This document shows positions 1-8,878 of a stretch of DNA of 19,963 nt, in pieces (within the stretch, counting starts at the first letter, position 1; each line of letters begins with the position of its first letter). The notes beneath the pieces were generated by a model. That model searched no databases. It saw nothing but the letters and a program-made list of their open reading frames with translations, and was not told the DNA's origin. Source of the stretch: an uncultured Burkholderiales bacterium (GTDB taxonomy: Bacteria > Pseudomonadota > Gammaproteobacteria > Burkholderiales > Burkholderiaceae); the NCBI GenBank assembly GCA_937891045.1, contig CALBEV010000048.1, forward strand, positions 1 to 19,963, in the 5' to 3' direction. The translations under genes were made by a program, and so were the position numbers.

Positions 1-296
1 GTGCGCAAGACATTGACAATCCGCTCAGCAGCGCCATGCTCAACACGCGCGGTGCCACGGGTTGGTTCGGCTGGCAAGATGAACCCCGCATCGAAGAATT
101 GAAGGCCAAATTTGCCCGATCACCCAAAGCGGCTGAGCAGAAAAAAATCGCCTCGCAAATTCAAGCCTTGGTGTTTGAAACCGCCGCCTTTGCGCCACTG
201 GGCCAATACCGCAATCCCACGGTCTTGCGCAACAACGTGAGCGGCATGTTGCAAACCCCGGGCATCCCTGTCATGTGGGGTCTGTCCAAGCCATGA
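1..296 (+). CDS. ABC transporter substrate-binding protein, family 5 (3' end only)
   Basis: Only the last 97 residues are in the window; the open frame starts at base 3 and comes in from the left edge, so the ATG at 36 is internal. The fragment has the usual ending of periplasmic peptide/nickel-type binding proteins (SBP_bac_5): a WFGW segment, a helix with alternating charged residues (EELKAKF, then AEQKKIASQIQALVFE), a hydrophobic AAFAPLGQ strand and a final VSGM segment. In this family the protein captures peptides or similar solutes in the periplasm and delivers them to the two permeases. The permease gene follows one base after the stop, so they share an operon. The ligand cannot be told from this fragment. 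Confidence 0.85.
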   Translation, partial: AQDIDNPLSSAMLNTRGATGWFGWQDEPRIEELKAKFARSPKAAEQKKIASQIQALVFETAAFAPLGQYRNPTVLRNNVSGMLQTPGIPVMWGLSKP

Positions 297-297
297 C

Positions 298-1251
298 ATG
301 CTGAGCTTTTTAGGCCGCCGCTTGTTGGCGGTGATCCCCGTTCTGCTGGTGGTGTCGGTGGTGGTGTTTTTGCTGCTGCGCCTCTCACCCGGCGACCCTG
401 CTGCGGTCATTGCGGGCAACAACGCCACCTCCGAAGACATCGCCAACATCCGACAACAGCTCGGCCTCGACAGCAACTTGGCAACCCAATACGGCATCTG
501 GATGGGCCGCGTGTTGCAAGGCGACTTGGGCTATTCCTACTACTTGGGCAAACCGGTGTTGGCGCTGATCGCACAACGTGTTGAGCCCACCTTGTCCTTG
601 GCCTTGGGCACGGCCTTGTTGGCGGTGTTGATCGCGGTGCCCTTGGGCACCTTGGCAGCTTGGCGCATGGGTGGCTGGCTCGACCGATCGTTGTCGGCAT
701 TTTCGGTGGCGGGTTTTTCGGTCCCGGTGTTCGTCATCGCCTATGTGCTGATTTATGTGTTCGCCATGCAGTTGCAATGGTTGCCAGTGCAGGGTTACAA
801 GCCGCTCACCGGGCCGCAAGCGCAAGGCGTGTGGGACTGGGCGCGGCAACTGATCTTGCCGTGGTTGACCTTGTCCACCATTTACGTGGCGTTGATCGCC
901 CGCATCACCCGCGCCAGTGTGTCGGAGGCTTTGAGCGAAGACTACATCCGAACCGCACGCGCCAAAGGCTTGGCCGAGTTCAGCGTGTTGCTGCGCCATG
1001 CCTTGGCCAATGCCGCCGTGCCCATCGTCACCGTGGTGGGCATTGGCGTGGCGTTGCTCATCGGCGGCGTGGTGGTCACTGAAACCGTGTTCGCGATTCC
1101 TGGCTTGGGCTCGCTCACGGTGGACGCGGTCCTGAACCGCGACTTTCCCGTTATTCAAGGCTTGGTCTTGTTGTTCTCCTTGTCGTATGTCGGTATCAAC
1201 CTCTTGGTGGACACCAGTTACCTTTGGCTGGACCCGAGGATTCGCCACTGA
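298..1251 (+). CDS. ABC transporter permease, DppB/OppB type
   Basis: 317-residue inner-membrane permease of the peptide/nickel uptake family. Residues 8-28 form the first membrane helix, followed by the family-typical RLSPGDPA segment. More hydrophobic helices lie at about 98-118, 132-157, 185-200, 235-262 and 285-305. The cytoplasmic EAA loop that docks on the ATPase is seen at about 210-225 (EALSEDYIRTARAKGL), and the conserved ETVFAIPGLG element follows. The length is normal for the family. The ATG lies one base after the binding-protein stop, and the TGA overlaps the next ATG by one base, so translation of the set is probably coupled. The family call is firm; the substrate is not known. 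Confidence 0.93.
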   Translation: MLSFLGRRLLAVIPVLLVVSVVVFLLLRLSPGDPAAVIAGNNATSEDIANIRQQLGLDSNLATQYGIWMGRVLQGDLGYSYYLGKPVLALIAQRVEPTLSLALGTALLAVLIAVPLGTLAAWRMGGWLDRSLSAFSVAGFSVPVFVIAYVLIYVFAMQLQWLPVQGYKPLTGPQAQGVWDWARQLILPWLTLSTIYVALIARITRASVSEALSEDYIRTARAKGLAEFSVLLRHALANAAVPIVTVVGIGVALLIGGVVVTETVFAIPGLGSLTVDAVLNRDFPVIQGLVLLFSLSYVGINLLVDTSYLWLDPRIRH

Positions 1252-2129
1252 TGGCCTCGCTCTCGCATCGCTTGTGGGTCCATGGCTCGGTGCGTTTTGG
1301 CACGGCCGTGTTGGGCTTGATGCTGTTGGTGTCCTTGTTCGCGCCGTGGTTGGGCACGGTGGACCCGGCCGCCATGGACGCCAACCACATCAACAAAGCA
1401 CTGGGTTTGGCAGGCGAGTTTGCTTTGCCCGATGGCAGCCTGGTGGCCCACACTTTTTGGTTGGGCACCGACAGCTTTGGCCGCGATGTCTACAGCCGGG
1501 TCTTGTTTGGCGGGCGCATCTCTTTGTTGGTCGGTTTCGCCACCGCTTTGCTGGCGCTGGGCTTGGGTGGTTTGTGCGGCATGTTGGCCGGTTACTTTCG
1601 CCAAGTGGACATGGTGCTGATGCGCTTCATGGACGGCTTGATGGCCATTCCGGCGGTGTTGTTGGCCATTGCTTTGGTGGCGGCGCTGGGTGCGAATGTG
1701 GCCACGGTGGTCATCGCCATCGCCATACCCGAGGTGCCGCGTGTCACGCGGCTGGTGCGCTCTTTGGTGCTCACGCTGCGCGAAGAGCCGTATGTGGAAG
1801 CGGCTCGTGCATTGGCCACACCCACGCCGGTTATTTTGTGGCGGCACATCCTGCCCAATGCCATGGCGCCGCTCTTGGTGCAAGGCACGTTTGTGGCGGC
1901 GTCTGCGGTGTTGACCGAAGCGATTTTGAGTTTCTTGGGGCTGGGCTTGCCGCCCGATGTGCCCACCTGGGGCAACATCATGGCCGAGGGCCGCACCCAG
2001 TTCAGCCAGCAACCCGGGCATGTGTTGTTCCCCGCATTGTTTTTGGTGCCCACGGTGTTGGCCATCAATTTGCTGGGCGACGGTTTGCGCGACGTGCTCG
2101 ATCCGAAATTCGCCAAGCGGGTGGGCTGA
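1251..2129 (+). CDS. ABC transporter permease, DppC/OppC type
   Basis: 292 residues counted from the ATG at 1251, which overlaps the stop of the previous permease (TGATG). An in-frame TTG at 1224 would add nine residues inside the upstream gene and is less likely. A membrane helix at about 15-35 is followed by a periplasmic segment, then the hallmark LGTDSFGRDVYSRVLFGGR stretch of the C-type permeases. The EAA loop is visible as REEPYVEAARALAT, followed by the ILPN motif. It forms the transmembrane channel with the product of 298-1251. Its stop again overlaps the next start (TGATG), so the transporter genes form a tightly coupled operon. Confidence 0.93.
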   Translation: MASLSHRLWVHGSVRFGTAVLGLMLLVSLFAPWLGTVDPAAMDANHINKALGLAGEFALPDGSLVAHTFWLGTDSFGRDVYSRVLFGGRISLLVGFATALLALGLGGLCGMLAGYFRQVDMVLMRFMDGLMAIPAVLLAIALVAALGANVATVVIAIAIPEVPRVTRLVRSLVLTLREEPYVEAARALATPTPVILWRHILPNAMAPLLVQGTFVAASAVLTEAILSFLGLGLPPDVPTWGNIMAEGRTQFSQQPGHVLFPALFLVPTVLAINLLGDGLRDVLDPKFAKRVG

Positions 2130-3709
2130 TGAACACACCTGTGTTGAGCATTCAGCAGTTGAGCGTGACCTTGCCAGCGGGCGCGGATCGCAGCCACGCC
2201 TTGCAAGACATCAGCTTGCAACTGCATGCGGGGCAAACACTGTGCGTGGTGGGCGAATCGGGCTCGGGCAAATCGGTGCTGGCCACCACGGTCATGGGGT
2301 TGTTGGCATCCGAATTGAAAGTGACGCAAGGCCAAGTGGCTTTGCAAGGCGAAGCGCTGCTGAGTGCCATACCTGCACGTTGGCGTGCTTTGCGTGGGCA
2401 GGCCATGGGCATGGTGTTCCAAGAACCGATGACCGCCTTGAACCCGGTGATGCGTTGCGGCGACCAGGTGGACGAGGTGCTGCGCACCCACACCGATTGG
2501 CCCGCTGCGCAACGCCGCGACCACATCATGCACATGCTGGCGCAAGTGCGCTTGCCCGACCCCGAGCGTGTTTGGCACAGCTATCCGCACCAACTCAGTG
2601 GCGGGCAACGCCAGCGCATCGTCATCGCCATGGCCATGGTGATGAAACCAGCGTTGCTCATTTGCGATGAACCGACCACGGCGCTGGACGTCACCACTCA
2701 AAAAGACATCTTGCAACTCATCCACCAGTTGCAACAAGACACCGGCAGCGCTGTGCTATTCATCACCCACGACATGGGCGTGGTGGCCGATATTGCCGAC
2801 CAGGTCTTGGTGATGCACCAGGGCGTGGCCGTGGAAATGGGCTCGCGTGACGATGTGCTGTTGCGCCCGCAAGCCGACTACACCCGCACCTTGTTGGCCG
2901 CGGTGCCGAGCATGACGCCGCCGCCCGCCAAAGTGATGGCCGACACGCCCCCGGTGTTGCAAGCGCAAGCCGTGTGCAAAACCTATGGCACGCACTTGGC
3001 CTTGCAAGACGCCAGCCTGCGCTTGCGTGCGGGTGAAACCGTCGGGGTGGTGGGCGAGTCGGGCTCGGGCAAGTCCACCTTGGCGCGGTGCATCTTGCGC
3101 CTCATCGACCCTACATCCGGCGACATCCATTGGGGCCAGGACAACATCGCCGCTTGGCCTGAAAGTCGTTTGCGACCATTGCGCCACCGGGTGCAGGTGG
3201 TGTTCCAAGACCCGAACCGTTCATTGAACCCGCGTTTGACCATCGGTCAGTCGATGGTGGAAGGGGCACGCAACTTTGGCCAAAGCGCATCGCAGGCCGA
3301 GCAATTGGGCCGCGATTTATTGCAACAAATGCGCTTGCCCGAGGGCGCATGGCAACGCTATCCCAGCCAGTTCAGCGGCGGCCAACGCCAACGCATCGCC
3401 TTGGCGCGAGCCTTGGCCTGTCGGCCCGATGTGTTGGTGGCTGATGAAGCGGTAAGCGCTTTGGACGTGTCGGTGCAGGCGCAAATTTTGGATTTGCTGC
3501 GCGAAGTGCAAGCCCGCATGGGATTGGGCTTGCTGTTCATCACCCACGACCTGCGGGTGGCGGCGCAACTCTGCGACCAAGTGATCGTGATGCACCAAGG
3601 CCAGATTGTGGAGCGCGGTGCCACCGCCACGTTGTACGCCCAACCGCAACACGCCTACACCCGCGCCTTGCTCGCCAGTGCGCCCGATGTGCAAGCCTTG
3701 ATGGAGTAA
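2129..3709 (+). CDS. ABC transporter ATP-binding protein, fused double ATPase (DppD-DppF type)
   Basis: 526 residues from the ATG at 2129; the open frame runs further upstream, but that part is out-of-frame shadow of the permease. Two complete ABC ATPase domains are fused. Domain 1 has Walker A GESGSGKS at 42-49, signature LSGGQRQR at 156-163 and Walker B ending in DE at 180-181. Domain 2 has Walker A at 309-316, signature FSGGQRQR at 415-422 and Walker B ending in DE at 439-440. Both have the switch histidine in FITHD. Each domain ends in the oligopeptide-transporter tail ([20 protein letters not shown]). Fusions of this kind (GsiA, YejF and related proteins) replace the separate D and F subunits and power peptide import. 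Both active sites look intact. The substrate is not determined. Confidence 0.93.
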   Translation: MNTPVLSIQQLSVTLPAGADRSHALQDISLQLHAGQTLCVVGESGSGKSVLATTVMGLLASELKVTQGQVALQGEALLSAIPARWRALRGQAMGMVFQEPMTALNPVMRCGDQVDEVLRTHTDWPAAQRRDHIMHMLAQVRLPDPERVWHSYPHQLSGGQRQRIVIAMAMVMKPALLICDEPTTALDVTTQKDILQLIHQLQQDTGSAVLFITHDMGVVADIADQVLVMHQGVAVEMGSRDDVLLRPQADYTRTLLAAVPSMTPPPAKVMADTPPVLQAQAVCKTYGTHLALQDASLRLRAGETVGVVGESGSGKSTLARCILRLIDPTSGDIHWGQDNIAAWPESRLRPLRHRVQVVFQDPNRSLNPRLTIGQSMVEGARNFGQSASQAEQLGRDLLQQMRLPEGAWQRYPSQFSGGQRQRIALARALACRPDVLVADEAVSALDVSVQAQILDLLREVQARMGLGLLFITHDLRVAAQLCDQVIVMHQGQIVERGATATLYAQPQHAYTRALLASAPDVQALME

Positions 3710-3713
3710 CACC

Positions 3714-5123
3714 ATGCATCAACTGACCCAATGCACCGCCACCCAATTGCTCACGCTGTACCGCAGCGGCGCTGCTTCACCGGTGCAAGCCACCGAGGCG
3801 GTGCTGCAACGCATCAACCAGCTAAATCCACGCTTGAACGCGTTTTGCCTGGTCGATGAAGAAGCCGCTTTGCAATCGGCGCGGGACAGCGAAGCGCGTT
3901 GGCAAGCCCACAGAAACAACGGCACCGATGTCTTGCCCCTGGATGGCGTGCCAGTCTCCATCAAAGATTTGATCTTGACCCGGGGTTGGCCCACGCTGCG
4001 CGGCAGCAAAACCGTCAACCCGGATCAGCCTTGGGAAGTGGATGCGCCAGTGACGGCACGGTTGCGCGAAGCGGGCGCGGTGTTGCTGGGCAAAACCACC
4101 ACGCCTGAATTTGGCTGCAAGGGCGAAACCAATTCACTGCTCACAGGCATCAGCCGCAACCCCTGGAATCTGGAGCACACGCCCGGTGGTTCATCGGGCG
4201 GTGCATCAGCCGCGGTGTCTGCAGGTTTGGGGCCCTTGGCGGTGGGCACCGATGGCGCGGGCAGTGTGCGCATTCCCGCGGCCTTTTGCGGCAACGTGGG
4301 TTTCAAACCCAGCTTTGGCCGTGTGCCTGCCTATCCCTTGTCGCCGTTTGGATCGGTGGCGCATTTGGGGCCGCATGCCATGACGGTGGAAGACGTGGCC
4401 TTGATGATGAACAGCATCAGCCAGCCCGATGCGCGGGACTGGACCTCGCTGCCGTTTGATGGCACCGACCACATGGAACTGTTGGACTTTGGGGTGCGTG
4501 GTTTGCGCGTGGCTTATTCACCCACCCTGGGTTACGCGAACAATGTGCATCCCGAGATAGCCGCCGCCACGGCGCAAGCGGCGCAACATTTGCACCACCT
4601 GGGCGCGTTTGTAGAACAGGTGGACCCGGGCATTGACGACCCCCTCGACATCACCACCGGTTTGTGGTTTGCCGGGGCGTACCAGGTGTGGCAAACCTTG
4701 AGCCCGGCACAACAAGCCCTGACCGACCCCGACTTTGCCGCCGAAGCCGCCTTGGGTGCCAAGTTGGACGCCAACGCTTTGCATCAACTCAACCAACGGC
4801 GTGGCGTGTTGGGTTCGCATTTGCGCCAGTTCATGCAGCGCTTTGATCTGATTTTGACGCCCAGCACCGCGGTACCGGCCTTCACAGCGCGGCCTGCTGG
4901 TCACAGCCCCATGACGTCCGAGGCCATGCTGGGCTGGACCCCGTTCAGCTACCCGTTCAACCTGAGCCAACAACCGGCCATCAGCCTGCCTTGTGGCCTG
5001 ACCACCGAGGGCTTGCCCATGGGTGTGCAGTTGGTCGGGCCCATGTTTGGCGATGCGCTGGTGTTGCAAGCGGCGCAGGCCTTGCAAGCTTGTTATCCGC
5101 TGCAACGACCTACACTCTCCTGA
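3714..5123 (+). CDS. Amidase signature family amidase
   Basis: 469-residue amidohydrolase of the amidase signature family, which hydrolyses amides to acid and ammonia or amine. The Ser-cisSer-Lys triad is intact: Lys84 in VSIKD, cis-Ser160 in GGSSGG and nucleophile Ser184 in GAGSVRIP; the 24-residue gap between the serines is the same as in FAAH. There is no signal peptide, so it should be cytoplasmic. It is not a convincing GatA: no gatB or gatC is nearby, and it sits four bases after the ABC ATPase stop, with a GGAG ribosome site at 3703-3706. The context suggests it cleaves something the transporter imports. The exact substrate is unknown, and sequence alone does not separate aryl, peptide and urea-type amidases. 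Confidence 0.9.
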   Translation: MHQLTQCTATQLLTLYRSGAASPVQATEAVLQRINQLNPRLNAFCLVDEEAALQSARDSEARWQAHRNNGTDVLPLDGVPVSIKDLILTRGWPTLRGSKTVNPDQPWEVDAPVTARLREAGAVLLGKTTTPEFGCKGETNSLLTGISRNPWNLEHTPGGSSGGASAAVSAGLGPLAVGTDGAGSVRIPAAFCGNVGFKPSFGRVPAYPLSPFGSVAHLGPHAMTVEDVALMMNSISQPDARDWTSLPFDGTDHMELLDFGVRGLRVAYSPTLGYANNVHPEIAAATAQAAQHLHHLGAFVEQVDPGIDDPLDITTGLWFAGAYQVWQTLSPAQQALTDPDFAAEAALGAKLDANALHQLNQRRGVLGSHLRQFMQRFDLILTPSTAVPAFTARPAGHSPMTSEAMLGWTPFSYPFNLSQQPAISLPCGLTTEGLPMGVQLVGPMFGDALVLQAAQALQACYPLQRPTLS

Positions 5124-5140
5124 TTTGCCTTTCAACAACA

Positions 5141-5710
5141 ATGACATCTCCTCTTTTCATCGTCGGCTTGGGCGGTACCTTGCGCGACGGTTCGTCCAGT
5201 GAACACGCCTTGAATCTATCTTTGGCCCATGCGGCCAGCTTGGGTTGCGACACGCAATGCTTTGCAGGGCCCGATCTGGATTTGGCGTTGTACGACCCCA
5301 GACGCACCGAACGCAGCCCTGTCGAAGCGGCCTTGGTTGCAGCCTTGCGCCGCGCCGACGGCGTGATTTTTTCCACGCCCAGTTACCACGGCAGCATTTC
5401 GGGCTTGTTGAAAAACGCCATCGACTACATCGAAGACATGAACCAAGACGAGCGCGTGTACTTGTCAGGCCGGGCCGTGGGTTGCATCGTGTGTGCGTAT
5501 GGCTCGCAGGCCATGGGCACCACCTTGTCCTCCATGCGCGACATCATCCACAGCTTGCGCGGTTGGCCCACGCCCTTTGGTGCCAGCTTGAACGTGTTGC
5601 AAATGCCTTTTGAAAACCCAGGCAGCGACAGCGCCAACGAAGCCCTGCAAGCTTGCCAAACCGTGGCCGAAGAAGTTGTTCAATTTGCCAAGGCTTGGCG
5701 CAAGTCCTGA
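5141..5710 (+). CDS. NAD(P)H-dependent FMN reductase family flavoprotein
   Basis: 189 residues from the ATG at 5141; longer in-frame extensions lie inside the amidase gene. The protein has the flavodoxin-like fold of the FMN_red family. An N-terminal beta strand runs into the phosphate-binding loop GLGGTLRDGSSS, and the diagnostic FSTPSYHGSISGLLKNAIDY region (residues about 76-95) contributes flavin and dimer contacts. A small YGSQAMG loop follows at about 120. Members reduce FMN, quinones or azo compounds with NAD(P)H, sometimes to feed reduced flavin to a monooxygenase. The gene starts 17 bases after the amidase stop without a clear ribosome site, so it is probably the last gene of the operon. 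Its physiological acceptor is unknown. Confidence 0.85.
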   Translation: MTSPLFIVGLGGTLRDGSSSEHALNLSLAHAASLGCDTQCFAGPDLDLALYDPRRTERSPVEAALVAALRRADGVIFSTPSYHGSISGLLKNAIDYIEDMNQDERVYLSGRAVGCIVCAYGSQAMGTTLSSMRDIIHSLRGWPTPFGASLNVLQMPFENPGSDSANEALQACQTVAEEVVQFAKAWRKS

Positions 5711-5719
5711 AGCGCCCTT

Positions 5720-5739
5720 GGGTGGGTATCATCCCGCCC
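5720..5739 (+). terminator. Possible hairpin between the FMN reductase gene and coaX
   Basis: GGGTGGG at 5720-5726 can pair with CCCGCCC at 5733-5739 (one U-G wobble) around a six-base TATCAT loop, ten bases after the reductase stop. No T-run follows, so this is a weak candidate for a terminator or RNA processing stem separating the transporter operon from coaX. Confidence 0.25.
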
Positions 5740-5761
5740 ACCTTGGCAGCCCATTCACCCC

Positions 5762-6538
5762 ATGACATTCATCGCCCTTGATGTTGGCAACACCCGCTTG
5801 AAGTGGGCTTTGTTCGACAGCCACCAACCCGATGCGCAACTTCTGTCGCACGGCGCGGTGTTCTTGGAGCACATCGACCGACTCGCCGATGAAGATTGGA
5901 AAGACCTGCCAGCCCCCTCTGAAACACTGGGCTGTATTGTGGCCAGTGATGCGTTGCGTCGGCGGGTGGGCGAGCAAATGGAACACTGGGATTTGTCACC
6001 GCGTTGGGTCGTGCCCAATGCCGCCGAAGCGGGTTTGGTGAATGGCTATGACCACCCGACACGCTTGGGTGCCGACCGCTGGGTGGCCATGATCGGCGCC
6101 CTGGCTCGCATGAAAGAACAAACCCAAGGACAAGCGCCGCGCCCCATGGTGGTGGTGATGGTGGGCACGGCGGTGACGGTGGAGGCCATTGACGCGCAAG
6201 GGCATTTTTTGGGCGGTTTCATCTTGCCGGGCCACGGCATCATGTTGCGGGCTTTAGAGTCCGGCACCGCTGGCTTGCGTGTGCCCACCGGCGAAGTGCG
6301 TGAATTTCCAACCAACACCAGTGATGCGCTCACCAGTGGCGGCACCTATGCGATTGCCGGTGCCATCGAACGCATGGTGCAGCATGTTCGCCAACACACC
6401 CATGCTGAACCGCTGTGCTTCATGACCGGAGGTGCGGGCTGGAAGATGGCCCCCAGCATGTCGGTGAAATTCGAATTGGTGGAAAGCCTGATTTTTGATG
6501 GCCTGCGCCAAATCGCCAGTCAGCGTTTGGCCACCTGA
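5762..6538 (+). CDS. coaX: Type III pantothenate kinase
   Basis: 258-residue cytoplasmic enzyme that phosphorylates pantothenate, the first step of coenzyme A synthesis, as a non-canonical type III kinase. Visible family motifs are [10 protein letters not shown] at 7-16 (phosphate loop), LGADRWVAM at 102-110 with the proposed catalytic Asp105, [10 protein letters not shown] at 135-144, [11 protein letters not shown] shortly after, a [14 protein letters not shown] segment and the C-terminal TGGAGWKM. The start fits because the glycine-rich loop begins within ten residues. It lies 51 bases downstream of the FMN reductase gene. Its last 19 bases overlap the 3' end of the oxidoreductase gene on the other strand. 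In many betaproteobacteria coaX follows birA; no birA is present here. Confidence 0.95.
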   Translation: MTFIALDVGNTRLKWALFDSHQPDAQLLSHGAVFLEHIDRLADEDWKDLPAPSETLGCIVASDALRRRVGEQMEHWDLSPRWVVPNAAEAGLVNGYDHPTRLGADRWVAMIGALARMKEQTQGQAPRPMVVVMVGTAVTVEAIDAQGHFLGGFILPGHGIMLRALESGTAGLRVPTGEVREFPTNTSDALTSGGTYAIAGAIERMVQHVRQHTHAEPLCFMTGGAGWKMAPSMSVKFELVESLIFDGLRQIASQRLAT

Positions 6539-8556
6539 ACCGCGCAGTCGTAGAACACCGGGGCGCGGCCCATGTCGGTGAGTTTTTGCGAGGTGAGTTC
6601 GTTCACATTGGTGCCATTGGCCCCCAACTTGCGCCACCAAATTCCCAAACCCACCACCATGCCCACACGCGCACGTGTGCTGACATGGGCTTTGCATTCG
6701 TAGCTGCCTCGGTCGTTGAACACCCGCACCATGTCGCCGTCTTGCAGTTGCCGCAGGGATGCGTCATCCGGGTGAATTTCAAGCAGCGGTTCGCCCTCCA
6801 TGTCGCGCAGACTTTTCACATTCACAAACGACGAGTTCAAGAAGTTGCGGGCGGGCGGCGAGATCATGGCCAGCGGGTAGGTGTCTTGCGCGGTGGGTGC
6901 TTCGTAGTTGGGAATGAAGTCGGGCAAACCGTCTGCGCCCAGTGCCACCAAACTGCTGCTGACGAATTCACACTTGCCCGAGGCGGTGGCAAAACCGCCT
7001 TGCGCAAACGGGGCGTCGTTCATGGGCCAATGCGCAAAACCATCTTGCAGCAACTTGTCCCACGTGACGGGCGCGGCGCTTTGCAGGTTGCGCGGGTGTT
7101 GCAGCGCCAAGCGGCACAGGCTTTCATCGTCTTCTTGCAGCAAGGGGTTGTGCAGGCCCATGCGCAAGGCGAGTTCTCGAAAGATCTGCGTGTTGGTTTT
7201 GGCCTCACCCAGCGGTGCGATGGCCGGGCGGTTCAACAGCACATCGGTGTGGCCATAGCTGTTGTGGATGTCCCAGTGTTCAAGTTGTGTGGTGGCGGGC
7301 AACACATAGTCGGCATGGTCGGCGGTGTCGGTCATGAAATGCTCGAGCACCACGGTGAACACATCCTCGCGGGCAAAGCCCTTCACCACCTTGGCCGATT
7401 CGGGGGCCACCGCCACCGGGTTGCTGTTGTAAACCACCATGGCTTCAATCAAGTTTGGCGTGTTCAAAGCGTCGCCAATCGTGCTCATGTTCACCAAGGG
7501 CGCACGCGGGTTGGTGTGCAGGTCGGGGCGTTGCAAGGCCACACCGTTGTGCAGTGCATGGCCTGAAGCACTCAAGACCACGCCACCGGCACGGTGCCGC
7601 CAAGCGCCAATGAGCGCGGGTAAACAGGCCACGGCTCGCACCGCATTGCCACCACCCCGCGAGCGTTGCACGCCGTAGTTCAAGCGGATGGCCGCGGGCT
7701 TGATGTGCGCATAGTCGTGCGCCAGTTGGCGAATGCCTTGCACGTCCAAACCACACACCTCGGCCGCGCGTTCAGGCGGCCATTGCAAAGCCCGTTCACG
7801 CAAAGCTTCAAAACCCAGGGTGTGTTGCGCGATGTAGTCGTGGTCCAGCCAGTAGTGGGTGATGAGTTCGTGCATCAGCGCCAACGCCAACGCAGCATCG
7901 GTGCCGGGCTTGAGGGCCAGGTGCACGTCGCATTTATCGGCGGTTTCGCTGCGGCGTGGGTCGATGCACACCAGCTTGGCGCCGTTGCGTTTGGCCTCTT
8001 GTGCGAGTCGCCAAAAATGCACGCTGCTGGTGATAGCATTGCTGCCCCAAATGAGGATGAGTTTGCTCTCTGAAAAAAACTGCACCTTCATGCCCAGCTT
8101 GCTGCCAAAGGTGTGGGTCAGCGCCTCGGCACCAGCGCTGGCGCAGATGGTGCGGTCGAGTTGCGCGGCGCCCAGCAGATTGAAAAAACGCATGGCGATG
8201 GACTCGCCTTGCACCATGCCCATGGTGCCCGCGTAGCTGTAGGGCAGGATGCGTTCTGGGTTGCGATCGGCAATGCCCTTGAGTTTGGCAGCGATGTCTG
8301 ACAGCGCCTTGTCCCAACTGACCCGCACAAACTGACCGCTGCCTTTGGGGCCGCTGCGCTTCAAGGGATGCAACACCCGCTCGGGGTGGTAAGTGCGCTC
8401 GGTATAGCGGGACACCTTGGTGCACAACACGCCATCGGTGAGCGGGTGGGCCGGGTTGCCTTGCACCTTGATGGCCACGCCGTCTTGCACGGTGGTCAAG
8501 AGTGAACAGGTGTCGGGGCAGTCGTGCGGGCAGGCGCCCAGGATGGTGGTGGTCAT
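6520..8556 (-). CDS. Molybdopterin-dependent oxidoreductase, DMSO reductase superfamily
   Basis: 678 residues. The N terminus carries a [4Fe-4S] cluster motif Cys9-x3-Cys13-x3-Cys17-x27-Cys45, followed by the molybdopterin oxidoreductase core and a C-terminal dinucleotide-binding domain (LEIHPDDAS...[11 protein letters not shown]). There is no twin-arginine signal before the first cysteine, so it should be cytoplasmic. It belongs to the broad BisC/formate-dehydrogenase-like group (COG0243). I cannot assign the reaction: the metal-ligand residue is not certain, although Cys138 in ICASAG is worth testing. No electron-transfer or membrane subunit lies beside it. The gene starts 34 bases downstream of brnA on the same strand and ends inside the coaX 3' end. 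Confidence 0.88.
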   Translation of the reverse strand: MTTTILGACPHDCPDTCSLLTTVQDGVAIKVQGNPAHPLTDGVLCTKVSRYTERTYHPERVLHPLKRSGPKGSGQFVRVSWDKALSDIAAKLKGIADRNPERILPYSYAGTMGMVQGESIAMRFFNLLGAAQLDRTICASAGAEALTHTFGSKLGMKVQFFSESKLILIWGSNAITSSVHFWRLAQEAKRNGAKLVCIDPRRSETADKCDVHLALKPGTDAALALALMHELITHYWLDHDYIAQHTLGFEALRERALQWPPERAAEVCGLDVQGIRQLAHDYAHIKPAAIRLNYGVQRSRGGGNAVRAVACLPALIGAWRHRAGGVVLSASGHALHNGVALQRPDLHTNPRAPLVNMSTIGDALNTPNLIEAMVVYNSNPVAVAPESAKVVKGFAREDVFTVVLEHFMTDTADHADYVLPATTQLEHWDIHNSYGHTDVLLNRPAIAPLGEAKTNTQIFRELALRMGLHNPLLQEDDESLCRLALQHPRNLQSAAPVTWDKLLQDGFAHWPMNDAPFAQGGFATASGKCEFVSSSLVALGADGLPDFIPNYEAPTAQDTYPLAMISPPARNFLNSSFVNVKSLRDMEGEPLLEIHPDDASLRQLQDGDMVRVFNDRGSYECKAHVSTRARVGMVVGLGIWWRKLGANGTNVNELTSQKLTDMGRAPVFYDCAVQVAKR

Positions 8557-8590
8557 GGCTGCATTCTTACCTAATTGAATTTCATGTGCT

Positions 8591-8878
8591 TCAGATTTTG
8601 ACGCTCCTCAAAACCTCATTGATGCGACTCTGCCAACCTGAACCTGTGGCTTTGAATTTGTTGAGCACCTCGGTGTCGATACGCAACGTCACTTGTGTTT
8701 TGCTGCCGCTGCCCAAAGGCCTGCCGCGTTTGAGTTGGGGCTGTACTTGAGCCCATTGCGCGTCTGTGAGTGGCAGCGCATCGGGATCCGACAGGGCTGC
8801 CGCTGTGATGGCGGCATCTTCTTGGCTGCTGAGCAACTTGATGAAGCGGCCTGATGGGGTCTTAACTGTTTTCGACAT
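8591..8878 (-). CDS. brnA: BrnA-type antitoxin
   Basis: 95 residues. The C-terminal third matches the BrnA antitoxin family: TQVTLRIDTEVL at 61-72, then FKATGSGWQSRINEVLR at 75-91, a ribbon-helix-helix DNA-binding fold. The N-terminal half (about 1-55) is the part expected to wrap the toxin. BrnA neutralises BrnT, and the complex represses its own promoter. Its start lies inside brnT with a 17-base overlap, the usual toxin-first order of this system, so translation is coupled. The run RGRPLGSGSK before the strand resembles the linker in relatives. Degradation or loss of BrnA under stress would release the toxin in the standard model. Confidence 0.92.
   Translation of the reverse strand: MSKTVKTPSGRFIKLLSSQEDAAITAAALSDPDALPLTDAQWAQVQPQLKRGRPLGSGSKTQVTLRIDTEVLNKFKATGSGWQSRINEVLRSVKI

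Noticed and set aside
1187..2128. Open frame extending 314 codons upstream of the ABC ATPase start
   Set aside because: It reads Gly/His-rich low-complexity protein out of frame through the DppC-type permease; the ATPase fold starts at 2129 with a coupled ATG.
1592..2737. 381-codon minus-strand frame across DppC and the ATPase gene
   Set aside because: Antisense of two well-supported genes, with low-complexity composition.
3714..5123. Amidase as GatA subunit of glutamyl-tRNA amidotransferase
   Set aside because: The triad is shared by the whole family, but gatB and gatC are absent and the gene belongs to a transporter operon.
6586..7566. 326-codon plus-strand frame inside the molybdoenzyme gene
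   Set aside because: His-rich antisense shadow; the minus-strand frame has clear cysteine motifs and full domain structure.
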